Below the pieces are notes generated by a model. It was given only the letters and a program-made list of their open reading frames with translations, ran no database searches and was not told where the DNA came from. A stretch of 64,000 nucleotides of DNA from Nemertoderma westbladi (taxonomy: Eukaryota > Xenacoelomorpha > Nemertodermatida > Nemertodermatidae), in NCBI GenBank assembly GCA_032718475.1, contig JAUCBJ010008074.1:19127-83126 (forward strand), in the 5' to 3' direction. Shown here piece after piece: positions 38,414-49,759 of the stretch. The position numbers and the translations under genes were made by a program. How positions within the stretch are numbered: position 1 is the first letter of the stretch; every line of letters begins with the position of its first letter.

Positions 38414-40919
38414 GGCGATTTATAACTACTACTACTAGGATCGGCATGCTGCATTGCAGCTGCATTTTCAAGAATGCTGTGCCGGCCTGTCAACAAAATC
38501 GCACCGCCACAACTCCCTATCACCCATGACATTTGCTAGATCATCCGCATCTTTAAGGCCAGTGTCCTTTAAGATGCGTCTCAAGAAAGTCATGGGCTGT
38601 CCACCATGCTTATTCACTCCATGAGGCTGCCAAAGTACAAGATTATGCACTGGCTGGTCCTCACGGCGAAAGCAATGTCCTGCAAAGCGGAGGCGATTTT
38701 GTTCTAGTGTCAAGCTTGGGGGAACCAATGAGACACCTCCAATGTTATATAGTGTCTGGTTGGAGATGTGTGCATTGTACTTGACACAATGAACCCGGCG
38801 TAGCATTCTTGTGAATGTGCCATCCAGAGATTTGGTGTCCTCAGCAGTTAGAGCCCAGCATGGACTCCCGTAGAAGAGTACTGGAACTACTGCTGCTCTA
38901 AATAATCGGACCTTAAGTTTCCGATTAATTCTCGGTGATTTCCAAATCCTGGAAAGCCTATTCAAAGCTGTCCATGCCTTTCCCTTACGTATTCGAAGGT
39001 CCTCACCTGACTTCCGGATCCATGATCCCAGGTAACAGAAGTCGTCCACATGCTCAAGCATACCATCCTTTGAGCTTATGCTCATCCGACCAGAGACTTG
39101 CTGAGGACTTTCAAAGTTAACAGTCAGAATTTTGGTCTTTCTGGAGTTAATAAAAAGACCAACACTAGAAGCAGCATGTTCTAATGAGCTGAGGAGCCGT
39201 TGGGCTCCCTCTAATGATTCTGAGAGTACTCCTAAATCATCAGCAAAGTCTAGATCAGTTAGGTACTTGGCAGGATTTCCTCGACTTCTGGAGCCAGTAT
39301 GTGGAGTTATCATCACCCCATCATCATTATGATGATCTAAGGACATGCGTAGAACATAGTCAACCACAATAATGAACAAGAATGGTGCAAGTGTGTCTCC
39401 TTGGAGGACGCCCCATAACACTTCAAATGGTTCTGTGTCACCGTCAACAGTAGACACAAATGTTGTCGAACCATCGTATACTGATCTGATTGCTGCAATA
39501 ATTTCATCAGGAATCCCATATAATGAAAGTATGCTGAACATACGTGAGCGAGAGACTGAATCAAAGGCCTTGAAGAAGTCAACAAAGATAACAGCCAGAT
39601 GCCTGTCTTTCTTTTTTGATAATTCTTCAATTATCCTTCTAAGTGCCAAAATGGGCTCCATGGTCCCACGACCTTTACGGAACCCATTCTGATTTCCACG
39701 GAGCAGTCTCTCAATGGGATCCCTGATGCGATTTAATAGAATCCTATTGTATAGCTTTGCAGCAATCGAGATCAATGAGATTCCCCGAAAAGAACCATAG
39801 AGTGTTAGGTTGCCCTTCTTGGGAACTGGCACCAACTTATTTGTTTTCATTTCTTGTGGGACTCTTGCTGTTCGGTACATGTCTACTATGATGGGATAGA
39901 TGAGCTTTAAACATTCAGGTATTTTAAAGACCTCAGGGGGAACACCATCTACTCCACTGGCACGATTGGTCTTAATGCTCTTTGCAGCAGCCTTCACTTC
40001 TGCAAAGGAGATATCGCCAATGGGAATATCTGGGAGTACAGACTCAGACACTTTTACTTCTATAAAGTTATCAGGCAATACCCTGTCATTATTGAGGAGC
40101 TTTTCAAAGTGGGCTTTCCAACCATTGAGGCGATCGGCTGGTGATTCAGCCTTAACCTTGGTGGTTGGTTGGCTTTTCCGCCCAGTAAGCAGATTGATTG
40201 ATTTCCATGCCTGGGATGATTGCCTGCTGTCGTCAGCATCATTGATGGCATCAACCTGTTGGTTTATTAGCTCCTGTAGATTAACAGAGTACTGCCTGTT
40301 CAGGGACCTAGATGCAGCCTTAACTGCATTCTTGGCCGCTGTAGTCTGTTTGAGTCGGGACTCTTTCTGCGCCTTATGAAGGTCATTTCGGCACTTCTGA
40401 ATTTTGTTGTCAGTCCAGGGGGCCCTTTTCCTGTTTCGAGGGTATACAGGAACTGTTTCTGCAGCTGCTAACTTAACTGCTTCTGTAAAGGCAGTATAGC
40501 CCTCACAGTGATCTGCCGCCTCAGAGGCAAGAGCCTCATACCTGTTGCTCAGCTGTAGTGTGAAGCTGGATCTCACACTTGGCTGTTGCAACAGAGAGGA
40601 CCAGTCATGCCGCGGCAAGGCAGATTTCGTTGTTCTGCTAGCACGCAGACTAAGTCTTACCTTGGCCACAATAAGGCGGTGATCACTGGAGAAGGGTCAA
40701 AGTGTAAATGCATTACAGTCTTGTATAGAGCTCCTGTATTTCCTACGAAACAGAATATGGTCTATCTGGGACTTGTGACCACTGGGTCCACTATGAGTCC
40801 ATAGCTTTCCAGTTCGCTTCTTGAACTGGGTTCCAGCCGAAAACAATCCATTTCCAGAGATAAAATCCTGAAGATGGACGGAATTTCGGTTAACACTATT
40901 GCTATAGACCCAGGGCGAT
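38414..40919 (-). mobile_element. RTE-like LINE copy L2 nested in BEL2, with 6-bp target duplication
   Basis: LINE body 38420-40913, flanked by GGCGAT (38414-38419 and 40914-40919). The minus-strand 3' end is CCTAGTAGTAGTAGTTATAA. The 5' end is truncated inside the APE domain: a degraded stretch near 40750-40900 aligns with the end of the APE of L3. The insertion falls at the gag/protease boundary of BEL2; without it and one duplicate copy the BEL2 frame would be continuous at this point. Confidence 0.88.
38468..40669 (-). CDS. LINE reverse transcriptase (L2), 5' truncated
   Basis: 733 codons are open. After an APE remnant (VAKVRLSLRAS) comes a complete non-LTR RT: NRASGVDGVPPEVFK, RNGFRKGRGT-like, FVDFFKAFDSV, LQGDTLAPFLF, DLDFADDLGVLS (catalytic FADD), YLGSW, then a C-terminal LRFAGHCFRREDQPVHNLVLW block. 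Clearly related to L1/L3 but a divergent subfamily. RT motifs are intact although the element is not autonomous. Confidence 0.92.
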   Translation of the reverse strand: MAKVRLSLRASRTTKSALPRHDWSSLLQQPSVRSSFTLQLSNRYEALASEAADHCEGYTAFTEAVKLAAAETVPVYPRNRKRAPWTDNKIQKCRNDLHKAQKESRLKQTTAAKNAVKAASRSLNRQYSVNLQELINQQVDAINDADDSRQSSQAWKSINLLTGRKSQPTTKVKAESPADRLNGWKAHFEKLLNNDRVLPDNFIEVKVSESVLPDIPIGDISFAEVKAAAKSIKTNRASGVDGVPPEVFKIPECLKLIYPIIVDMYRTARVPQEMKTNKLVPVPKKGNLTLYGSFRGISLISIAAKLYNRILLNRIRDPIERLLRGNQNGFRKGRGTMEPILALRRIIEELSKKKDRHLAVIFVDFFKAFDSVSRSRMFSILSLYGIPDEIIAAIRSVYDGSTTFVSTVDGDTEPFEVLWGVLQGDTLAPFLFIIVVDYVLRMSLDHHNDDGVMITPHTGSRSRGNPAKYLTDLDFADDLGVLSESLEGAQRLLSSLEHAASSVGLFINSRKTKILTVNFESPQQVSGRMSISSKDGMLEHVDDFCYLGSWIRKSGEDLRIRKGKAWTALNRLSRIWKSPRINRKLKVRLFRAAVVPVLFYGSPCWALTAEDTKSLDGTFTRMLRRVHCVKYNAHISNQTLYNIGGVSLVPPSLTLEQNRLRFAGHCFRREDQPVHNLVLWQPHGVNKHGGQPMTFLRRILKDTGLKDADDLANVMGDRELWRCDFVDRPAQHS

Positions 40920-41463
40920 GTAGGTGATTGATGCAGACTTGCATTAAGCGATTGCGATTTATAAGGTTGATTGTGGCTGAGATATTTGTCACTTGTGATG
41001 CATCAGTTTTAAACGGGTTGGTTTCTCTCCGTTGGGTTGTCTGGGTTCCTTTAGAAACATGGTTCGTTTCTCCTCTTTGCTTGGCTTCAATCCGAAAGGG
41101 GAGGGTGGTGAAGTCAAAGTTCGCGGGGATGTGGAGGGGTGTGTGATGACGTAGGTCGTTACAGACCGCACAGCACGATCTTTGGTCACAATCCCGAACG
41201 TAGTGACCTGTTCCAAGACACCGGAAGCATCCTCGGTGTTTCATTATCGCCTCGAAGCGTGGGACGAGTTCGGCGAACTGGAACTTCCTGCAGAATTCCA
41301 CTTTATGTTTCTCTCCACAGAAGAGACAGAGAAGGGAGTTTGTGATGCCTTCCCTCTCGGGTGCCCAATTCGCAAGGTAACACGCCCATTCCTCGGCTGA
41401 TGTCGGTTCTTCGTAGTCTTCGTCATCGGAATCCTCGGCCATGGTGATGGCCATCGTACTCAC
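40914..41463 (-). pseudogene. gag: BEL2 gag C-terminal part with zinc knuckles
   Basis: This open frame encodes an acidic start (EDSDDEDYEEP), then CLFCGEKHKVEFC, CFRCLGTGHYVRDC (CX2CX4HX4C) and CCAVCNDLRHHTPLH, the usual knuckle/H-rich block of Pao gag proteins. The frame formally runs to 40762 inside L2, but gag sequence stops at the LINE junction (40914). Confidence 0.85.
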
Positions 41464-41500
41464 CGGAGGGGGACGGAATCTCGGTTTCTGAGTGGGCGTC

Positions 41501-42318
41501 TTACTCCTGGAGTTGCTTTCTATTCCGTCTAACTTGGCCGATATCGTCCAGGAATGCTGACATTTCGAGGAAGCTGGGATCTCGATCTGGGTGTCTGCGC
41601 CGGAGATCTACGCATTTATATGCCCACTTACTTTGTAGCCATCCGGGGAACTTCCGGGCGATCTGTCGGAGGTTTAGAATGTTGTTTACTTGTTCCTCCT
41701 TATTTAATGGTTTTAGAGTGTAGTAGGCATCCTTCATCGAATCTGAGAATTCTTGGATATTCTGTGGGTCCCCTAGGGATCCCGCTTCCTGTATCAGTTT
41801 CTCGAGAGTTTTATTAATTATAGTCCCGATATTTCCGTATCTTTTATCTAGAGTTTTCCATGCGTCATAGTATGCCTCATGAGCTCCTCCCTCGAAGCAT
41901 GCGATAATCCGGCGTGGTTTGTCGCCCAGGTATTGGGATAAATATACTAACGTTTTTGTGCATCGGCTATGTCCGTTGATCCAATCTGCGCGAAAAACCG
42001 TTTCTTGAATCTGAGGTAATTGACGGGATCTCCTTCGAAGGTGCGGATCTCCATCTTGGGCATGGCCAGTCGGTTCTCTAATGCCCGGATAATGCCAACG
42101 TCGTCTGAACCGGAATGACTAGGAGGGTTATAATTATCGGCACTCTCTCCCATACACGATGGATCGATGATAGGTGGAGTTTTAATGATGACGCGGCTAC
42201 GGATTTGTGGTGTGGATGTAAACGGGTTGTTGGATCGGGGAGTAGCGATCCGTTCCGAGTCCTTTTCAGGCTCATACTTGGGGACGCTCGGGATTAGCTG
42301 GGATATAAGGTTCCTCAT
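41501..42318 (-). pseudogene. gag: BEL2 gag capsid (DUF1759-like) fragments
   Basis: Two frames carry pieces of the region. 42318-41947 ends in RLAMPKMEIRTFEGDPVNYLRFKKRF, matching the start of the DUF1759-like region in BEL1 (PPVEPFKFDGSRPEEYLQF). 41737-41501 carries the later part (LPSWLRNKWRK of BEL1 corresponds to FPGWLQSKWAY). Stops and at least one frameshift separate them. Confidence 0.75.
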
Positions 42319-43480
42319 TCTTCAGCGTAACCAGTGGGGGATGGAATACCGGTGCTTGTGCCGATAACGTAGACTGTATGATAGGCGGGAGCTCGGGTTT
42401 TGGGGGTTTCACCGTCGGTGTCGTTAATGACTTCTCTAATTCTGGTATCGGTATTGGTTCATAGTTCTGATCTATATCCCTTTCCCAGTCCTCGTATAGT
42501 TGAATATCTCGTTCTATAAGTGCGGCTTCGTATTCCGCGAGTTTCGCAATATCCGCATTCTTTTTGTGTATGAGGATCGCTTGGGCCTCGGCGTGTTGTT
42601 TACGCATTTCTGCTTCTCATTTATGTTGTTCGATCTCTTGTTGGGCCTCTCGTCCACGTTGTTCAGCTTCCTGTTCACGTTGTTCGGCCTGCCGTTGGGC
42701 TTCCTGTTCACGTTGTTCGGCCTGCCGTTTGGCTTCCTGTTCACGTTGTTCGGCCTGCCGTTTGGCCTCTCGGCTATGTTGTTCAGCTTCCTGTTCACGT
42801 TGTTCGGCCTGCCGTTTGGCCGCTTGCTCGGCCTCTTGTTTTTGCATTTCGGCGGCTAATACATCTTGCTCGGTTCGCAGTTGAACATACTCATCTTCCA
42901 TCCGAGCTTTGAGGGCTAATGCCTTCTGTTCTCGTAGCTGATCTCGGAGTGGCTGACCCCCTTGAGAACTGCGCGCTGAGCCGGATATCTCGGTCCTAGC
43001 GCTGGAGTGCTGGTGTCTTGAGGACCCCGTTCTCTTTCGATGAATTGTGGTCCTGGTGTTGGAGGTTCGCACTGATTCTGCGTCTGTTCTTTCAGCTCTC
43101 TTGTAGTACTGTTCCTCGTAGCCTCTCACGAGGCTGAGGGTCCTCCGGTGTTGTTTGCGGAATTCGTCTAGGCGTGCAACGTGTTCTTCCAATTTGGGGT
43201 AGTTTACCTGGTCGGTGGCGGGGATGAGTTCTCGGTACGCCTGTATCATTCTCTCATATCGTTGTAAGATACTTCGGATATTCTGAAGCTGAGTTTGTAT
43301 CTCGTTGAGGGGGGTTTCGACTCCCTTGAGTTGTTTCTCTATACGTTGATACACTCGAGTGACTCCGCCTTTGAGAGCACCTAGTCGACGGGCCATGTTA
43401 TTGACGTTCGGTACCTCGTCGGCTTCCGAGTCTGTGTGGTGATCCATCTCATCGGTATCGGATACGTTATTCGTCGTCAT
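42272..43480 (-). pseudogene. gag: BEL2 gag N-terminal coiled coil, interrupted by one stop
   Basis: 287 codons run from ATG 43480 to a TGA at 42617-42619, and the same frame reopens and continues to 42272. Residues about 30-130 look helical. From about residue 205 come Glu/Gln/Arg-rich units (AKRQAEQREQE), a charged coiled coil like that of BEL1 gag. The TGA appears to be a simple nonsense mutation. Confidence 0.75.
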
Positions 43481-43668
43481 TGTAGCGCCTTGTCGATAGC
43501 TAGATGTGCGATGTCGTAAAATAGTTCCTCGTAGGTATTGTACTCAGCCTGGACCACCCGAACGGTAATCCTGAATCGTCCGACGTTCGTTCCTTGTACT
43601 TCAACCTCGACATGCCAGATTCCTGGCTCAACTTGGATTATATCAATGGGTGTGATCGATACTTCCAT
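43477..43668 (-). CDS. Short leader ORF of BEL2, overlapping gag by ATGA
   Basis: 63 aa, beta-rich pattern (IIQVEPGIWHVEVEVQG, FRITVRVVQ), no known motif. Its stop overlaps the gag start as ATGA, an arrangement used for termination-reinitiation in other elements. Could be a short accessory protein or chance; no BEL1 counterpart can be checked because its 5' end is outside. Confidence 0.45.
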   Translation of the reverse strand: MEVSITPIDIIQVEPGIWHVEVEVQGTNVGRFRITVRVVQAEYNTYEELFYDIAHLAIDKALQ

Positions 43669-43876
43669 TCCCTGTTAACAACTCTCCAAATATGTGATCT
43701 GCCGACTACGAGTTGGTTAGATCGAGTTTGTTGATTAATTAAACCACGACTTTGTCTTAACTCAAATACCAGAGTTTCCTCTTAGTGGGTGCTGGTAAGC
43801 ACGGAGAGAGTTTGAAGAGTATTGTAGGATTCCCAACTTCCACCAGTTGAAGTTGGCCGCGTTTTATTCTCAATTT
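43669..43876 (-). other. BEL2 5' leader after the LTR
   Basis: Just inside the 5' LTR lies a hairpin CCAACTTC-AACTGGTG-GAAGTTGG (minus strand, about 43856-43833). A TGG-starting stretch in it might be the primer-binding site, but I could not match it to a tRNA. Confidence 0.4.
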
Positions 43877-45368
43877 TGTTGCCGTTATTCCCGACACCAT
43901 GGGGGAAAAACGCCGATGCTGGAGGCGGAACTTTACAGACCACGGAATCCCGGCCAGTCACCGGATATTGATTGTGGAGAAGGAATAATTTCTTAGATGC
44001 AAGATTGCGGTTGAGAAAAAGCTGCATTGGTTGGATATATTCTTTAATGTAGTTAATCTCACTGAACCCTGATTGAGAATAAATTGGGCTTCCCCAAACC
44101 AATATACACCAAATTATTCACAATAATAATACACGACAATATAAATCCCTACAGTAAATTATTTAATTACCCACTGTTCGCTCAGATTTTAGCCTAACTA
44201 ATGTTCCCCAGATTTTCCCTTGGTCCTAGTCTTGGTGCCGTAGTGTCGGTGTCGGTCGACCCTGTCGCGTGTCCATCCCACCCCTCACGAACCCCGAAGG
44301 GAACGATCATCGAGAACCAGTATGGCTTGGCTAAGGGTTGGTCCAGTCGGTAGACTCTGTCGCGTATCCGTACCACCCCTCTCGAGCCCCGAAGGGATCG
44401 GTCATCGAGAACCAGTACGGCTTGGCTAGGAGTCTGTCGTGTCGGTGGACCCGTTCGCGTGTCCGTCCCACCCCTCACGAGCCCCGAAGGGAACGATCAT
44501 TGAGAACCAGTACGGCTTGGCTAGGGGTCCGTCGGTTCATCGCAGAGACCCAACCACCTAGGCTTTCCGAGTCCTTATTCAGGCTCGTAGTCGCTTCGGC
44601 GGCCGAGAAACTGCTCCGAACAGTCGGTAGGCCAGTAGAGTCCAGTCCTCTGTCTTTTGACCCCGTCGCGTGTCCGTCCCACCCCTCACGAACCCCGAAG
44701 GGAACGATCATCGAGAACCAGTACGGCTTGGCTAAGGGGTCTGTCATCGGTTCCCGTCGCAAATCCCTGGCACAAGCAGCAGACTTTCTGATGTCCTTTT
44801 CAGGCTCGTAATAACTGCTGTTGACCAGAGACTGCTAAGGGCAGTCCTCGTCAAACCCTTCCTCTGTTAGTCGGCCGCCCTTTCGCGTGTCCGTCCCACC
44901 CCTCGCGAACCCCGAAGGGATCGGTCATCGAGAACCAGTACGGCTTGGCTAAGGGGGCTGTCGTTTCCCGTCGCAAATCCCTGACACAAGCAGCAGACTT
45001 TCCGATGTCCTTTTCAGGCTCGTAATAACTGCTGTTGGCCAGGGACCGCTAAGGGCAGTCCTTGTCCTTTAGACCTAGCGAGTTACCAAATCCACCTCTA
45101 CAGGCAGCAGGAAGTTGGCTAGGCCTAATAGTAGTCAGGTAAACCTGAATACTGCTTAACTTTGCCTCCCACCCCTGGCCCTTATAAATATGAAATGAGT
45201 CCCGTACCCTGTAAGTCGCCCCAATATTCGCCCAAAAATCGCCCCCAGTTCATAGAGTGTGCCCAAAACCCGTGGTCCCGCACCCAGTAGTGATATCGGA
45301 ATAATCATTTTAAATAAATACAAAAAAATATTCAACTCGCGTTATGAAAAGTTGAAGTACCGCGAACA
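43877..45368 (-). repeat. 5' LTR of BEL2
   Basis: 1492 bp with the same termini as 30314-31617. About five copies of a block containing GTGTCCGTCCCACCCCTC and GAGAACCAGTACGGCTTGGC occur between 44260 and 44960, more than in the 3' LTR. Motif CGAGTCC...AGGCTCG or CGATGTCC...AGGCTCG occurs at 44567, 44788 and 45002. Confidence 0.92.
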
Positions 45369-48300
45369 TTCCCATTTACTTACTGTAACTTCCCACTTAT
45401 TTACTGTAACTTCCCACTCAATTACCGTAACTTCCAACTTACTTACTGTAACTTCCCACTTACTTACTGTAACTTCCCACTTACTTACTGTAACTTCCCA
45501 CTTACTTACTGTAACTTCCCACTTACTTACTGTAACTTCCCACTTAATTACCGTAACTTCCCACTTCCTTACTGTAACTTCCCACTTACTTACTGTAACT
45601 TCCCACTTACTTACTGTAACTTCCCACTTACTTACTGTAACTTCCCACTTACTTACTGTAACTTCCCACTTACTTACTGTAACTTCCCACTTACTTACTG
45701 TAACTTCCCACTTACTTACTGTAACTTCCCACTTACTTACTGTAACTTCCCACTTACTTACTGTAACTTCCCACTTACTTACTGTAACTTCCCACTTACT
45801 TACTGTAACTTCCCACTTAATTACCGTAACTTCCCACTTCCTTACTGTAACTTCCCACTTACTTACTGTAACTTCCCACTTACTTACTGTAACTTCCCAC
45901 TTACTTACTGTAACTTCCCACTTACTTACTGTAACTTCCCACTTAATTACCGTAACTTCCCACTCAATTACCGTAACTTCCCCCTTCCTTACTGTAACTT
46001 CCAACTTACTTACTGTAACTTCCCACTTACTTACTGTAACTTCCCACTTACTTACTGTAACTTCCCACTTACTTACTGTAACTTCCCCCTTACTTACTGT
46101 AACTTCCCACTTCCTTACTGTAACTTCCCCCTTCCTTACTGTAACTTCCCACTTACTTAATGTAACTTCCCACTTACTTACTGTAACTTCCCACTTACTT
46201 ACTGTAACTTCCCACGTAATTACCGTAACTTCCCACTTTCTTACTGTAACTTCCCACTTTCTTACTGTAACTTCCCACTTACTTAATGTAACTTCCCACT
46301 TACTTACTGTAACTTCCCACTTACTTACTGTAACTTCCCACTTACATACTGTGTAACTTCACCTATTACTTACTGTAACTTCCCACTTACTTACTGTAAC
46401 TTCCCACTTACTTACTGTAACTTCCCACTTACTTACTGTAACTTCCCACTTACTTACTGTAACTTCCCACTTACTTACTGTAACTTCCCACTTAATTACC
46501 GTAACTTCCCACTTCCTTACTGTAACTTCCCACTTCCTTACTGTAACTTCCCCCTTCCTTACTGTAACTTCCCACTTACTTAATGTAACTTCCCACTTAC
46601 TTACTGTAACTTCCCACTTACTTACTGTAACTTCCCACGTAATTACCGTAACTTCCCACTTTCTTACTGTAACTTCCCACTTACTTACTGTAACTTCCCA
46701 CTTAATTACCGTAACTTCCCACTTCCTTACTGTAACTTCCCACTTCCTTACTGTAACTTCCCCCTTCCTTACTGTAACTTCCCACTTACTTAATGTAACT
46801 TCCCACTTACTTACTGTAACTTCCCACTTACTTACTGTAACTTCCCACGTAATTACCGTAACTTCCCACTTTCTTACTGTAACTTCCCACTTACTTAATG
46901 TAACTTCCCACTTACTTACTGTAACTTCCCACTTACTTACTGTAACTTCCCACTTACTTACTGTAACTTCCCACTTAATTACCGTAACTTCCCACTTCCT
47001 TACTGTAACTTCCCACTTCCTTACTGTAACTTCCCCCTTCCTTACTGTAACTTCCCACTTTACTTAATGTAACTTCCCACTTACTTACTGTAACTTCCCA
47101 CTTACTTACTGTAACTTCCCACGTAATTACCGTAACTTCCCACTTTCTTACTGTAACTTCCCACTTACTTAATGTAACTTCCCACTTACTTACTGTAACT
47201 TCCCACTTACTTACTGTAACTTCCCACTTACTTACTGTAACTTCCCACTTACTTACTGTAACTTCCCACTTAATTACCGTAACTTCCCACTTCCTTACTG
47301 TAACTTCCCACTTCCTTACTGTAACTTCCCCCTTCCTTACTGTAACTTCCCACTTACTTACTGTAACTTCCCACTTACTTACTGTAACTTCCCACGTAAT
47401 TACCGTAACTTCCCACTTTCTTACTGTAACTTCCCACTTACTTAATGTAACTTCCCACTTACTTACTGTAACTTCCCACTTACTTACTGTAACTTCCCAC
47501 GTAATTACCGTAACTTCCCACTTTCTTACTGTAACTTCCACCTTCCTTACTGTAACTTCCCACTTACTTACTGTAACTTCCCACTTACTTACTGTAACTT
47601 CCCACTTACTTACTGTAACTTCCCACTTACTTACTGTAACTTCCCACTTACTTACTGTAACTTCCCTCTTACATACTGTATAACTTCCCACTTACTTACT
47701 GTAACTTCCCAATTACTTACTTTAACTTCCCCCTTACTTACTGTATAACTTCCCCACTTACTTACTGTAACTTCCCACTTACTTACTGTAACTTCCCAAT
47801 TACTTACTGTAACTTCCCACTTACATGCTGTATAACTTCCCACGTACTTACTGTAATTTCCCACTTACATACTGTATAACTTCCCACTTACTTACTGTAA
47901 CTTCCCACTTACTTACTGTAACTTCCCAATTACTTACTTTAACTTCCCCCTTACTTACTGTATAACTTCCCACTTACTTACTGTAACTTCCCACTTACTT
48001 ACTGTAACTTCCCACTTAATTACCGTAACTTCCCACTTACTTACTGTAACTTCCCACCTACTTACTGTAACTTCCCACTTACTTACTGTAACTTCCCAAT
48101 TACTTACTTTAACTCCCCCATTACTTACTGTATAACTTCCCACTTACTTACTGTAACTTCCCACTTACTTACTGTAACTTCCCACTTAATTACCGTAACT
48201 TCCCACTTACTTAATGTAACTTCCCACTTACGTACTGTAACTTCCCACTTACTTACTGTAACTTCCCACTTACTTAATGTAACTTCCCACTTACTTACTG

Positions 48301-48560
48301 TAACTTCCCACTTACTTACTGTAACTTCCCACTTACTTAATGTAACTTCCACCTTCCTTACTGTAACTTCCCACTTACTTACTGTAACTTCCCACTTACT
48401 TACTGTAACTTCCCACTTAATTACCGTAACTTCCCACTTCCTTACTGTAACTTCCCACTTCCTTACTGTAACTTCCCCCTTCCTTACTGTAACTTCCCAC
48501 TCACTTAATGTAACTTCCCACTTACTTACTGTAACTTCCCACTTACTTACTGCAACTTCA
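45369..48560. repeat. 21-bp minisatellite, main array
   Basis: About 150 units of the 21-bp repeat seen at 29871-30313 (consensus TTACTGTAACTTCCCACTTA). Variants AATTACCG and TTCCTTACTG recur in order, forming higher-order blocks of about 190-270 bp. Open frames through it (KWEVTVS on the minus strand, LLTVTSH on plus) are artefacts of the multiple-of-three unit. Confidence 0.97.
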
Positions 48561-49759
48561 GTTTGCATTTCTCCAGTCTGCTGCTACTATGGATGGCGAA
48601 ATGTCTGAAAGAGAAAACCTTCCGCCGTTACCTTGATTTTAATCCAGCTGAAACTTGGCATATATGTAGGCCTACTAGAAAACTGGCTGCTTCTTTGTGA
48701 GACGGTACTCCATCTACACTTCTACAGTTTGCCGCTAGAGCTCGATATGACTGAAAGAGAAAACCATATCTGATCTTTGTTATCCGTTCAAACTGAACCT
48801 TAGCAGATATACATGCTAGACCATAGAACATTATTTCGAGTTGACACTTAACATGTGAAAGTTTATGTGACGTGCTGCGCGAAGATCTTATTTCGTGTAT
48901 TTGATGCATCTTCTTTTGAACCTGTGACATTCATTCACATTAGTTTATTGTTTTGGTTAGATTGGTGCCAGTGTAAATTGTTCCCTTCCCTTTAACGATA
49001 ATTAACAATATTAATTCGCCGAGACGAAAATACACGCTTATTATGCTTTCATACCAAATTTCAAAAACCTTTTACAGCCATTGATTATGTGATAATGACG
49101 TTGAATTGAGTCCCATGGTCAGAGCAATAATTATAACAAGTTTCAGAAAATAAGCCTACTTGTTGGAAAGTAAAGTTTTGAATAATTTTTTAGTATTAAG
49201 TTTCAGGTATTAACTGTTTTATTTATAAAATAAACCCACCCCCGACATAGAAAACTTAATACAGAAAAGTAAACTTTTTTGTAACTTAATAATGATTTAG
49301 CTGCATAAAGTAATATCTCAGTAAATCTTTTAGTTTTATACTTGAACATCATAAGTTATCCCATCTTATTTTATGAATTTGATTGGTTACTGTGTTGTAA
49401 TTCAAACTTCCTCTACACACACATCGCATTCGAGTGGGCGCCGGATTAGTATTTGCTATGGCGTAGATGTGAGACCAACATATTAGGATAGCCGCCTACA
49501 CTGTAATTGGTTTATATGTTTGTGTATTTGTGTGCCTAAATAACTGTCGTGGTTGTATAGTATAACGTCTAAATTTGGTAGTAAAGTTCCATTAAAAAAT
49601 TAAAAGTTGAAATGAACTAACTGTATGTTCTTCGATAAGAAAAATGTATCGTAAAGAATATCCCTTTGTCACTAATTTTAATTAACTGAAATTTAATTAC
49701 TACGTACGAGTTAAGTTTTGCATAAGTTGGCTAAGTCTAACGCATAAATAAAGATTATA
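48561..49759. other. Non-coding interval
   Basis: About 1.2 kb of A/T-rich sequence between two satellites. No gene, RNA or clear inverted repeat recognised. Confidence 0.5.

Larger units (their letters stand above)
30314..45368 (-). mobile_element. BEL/Pao LTR retrotransposon BEL2, degraded
   Basis: Both LTRs are present (43877-45368 as 5', 30314-31617 as 3'), each TGTTCGCGG...GGCAACA on the minus strand. The internal order is a short leader ORF, gag fragments, protease-RT, RNase H-integrase, repeat spacer, extra ORF, stem-loop and PPT. The 21-bp minisatellite flanks both sides; TTCCC occurs at each flank (two extra bases on the left), a possible 5-bp target duplication. Damage: an in-frame stop in gag, several frameshifts, a 2.5-kb LINE insertion and an integrase deletion. 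Confidence 0.93.

Noticed and set aside
44780-44815. CTGATG...hairpin in the BEL2 LTR as a hammerhead ribozyme
   Set aside because: CTGATG is present in one copy but the GAAA core strand and the three-stem layout are missing. The repeated unit is better explained as a simple GNRA hairpin on the other strand.
45259-48568. Long frames of KWEVTVS or LLTVTSH repeats
   Set aside because: The 21-bp unit is a multiple of three without stops. Variation is not biased to silent sites and both strands are open.
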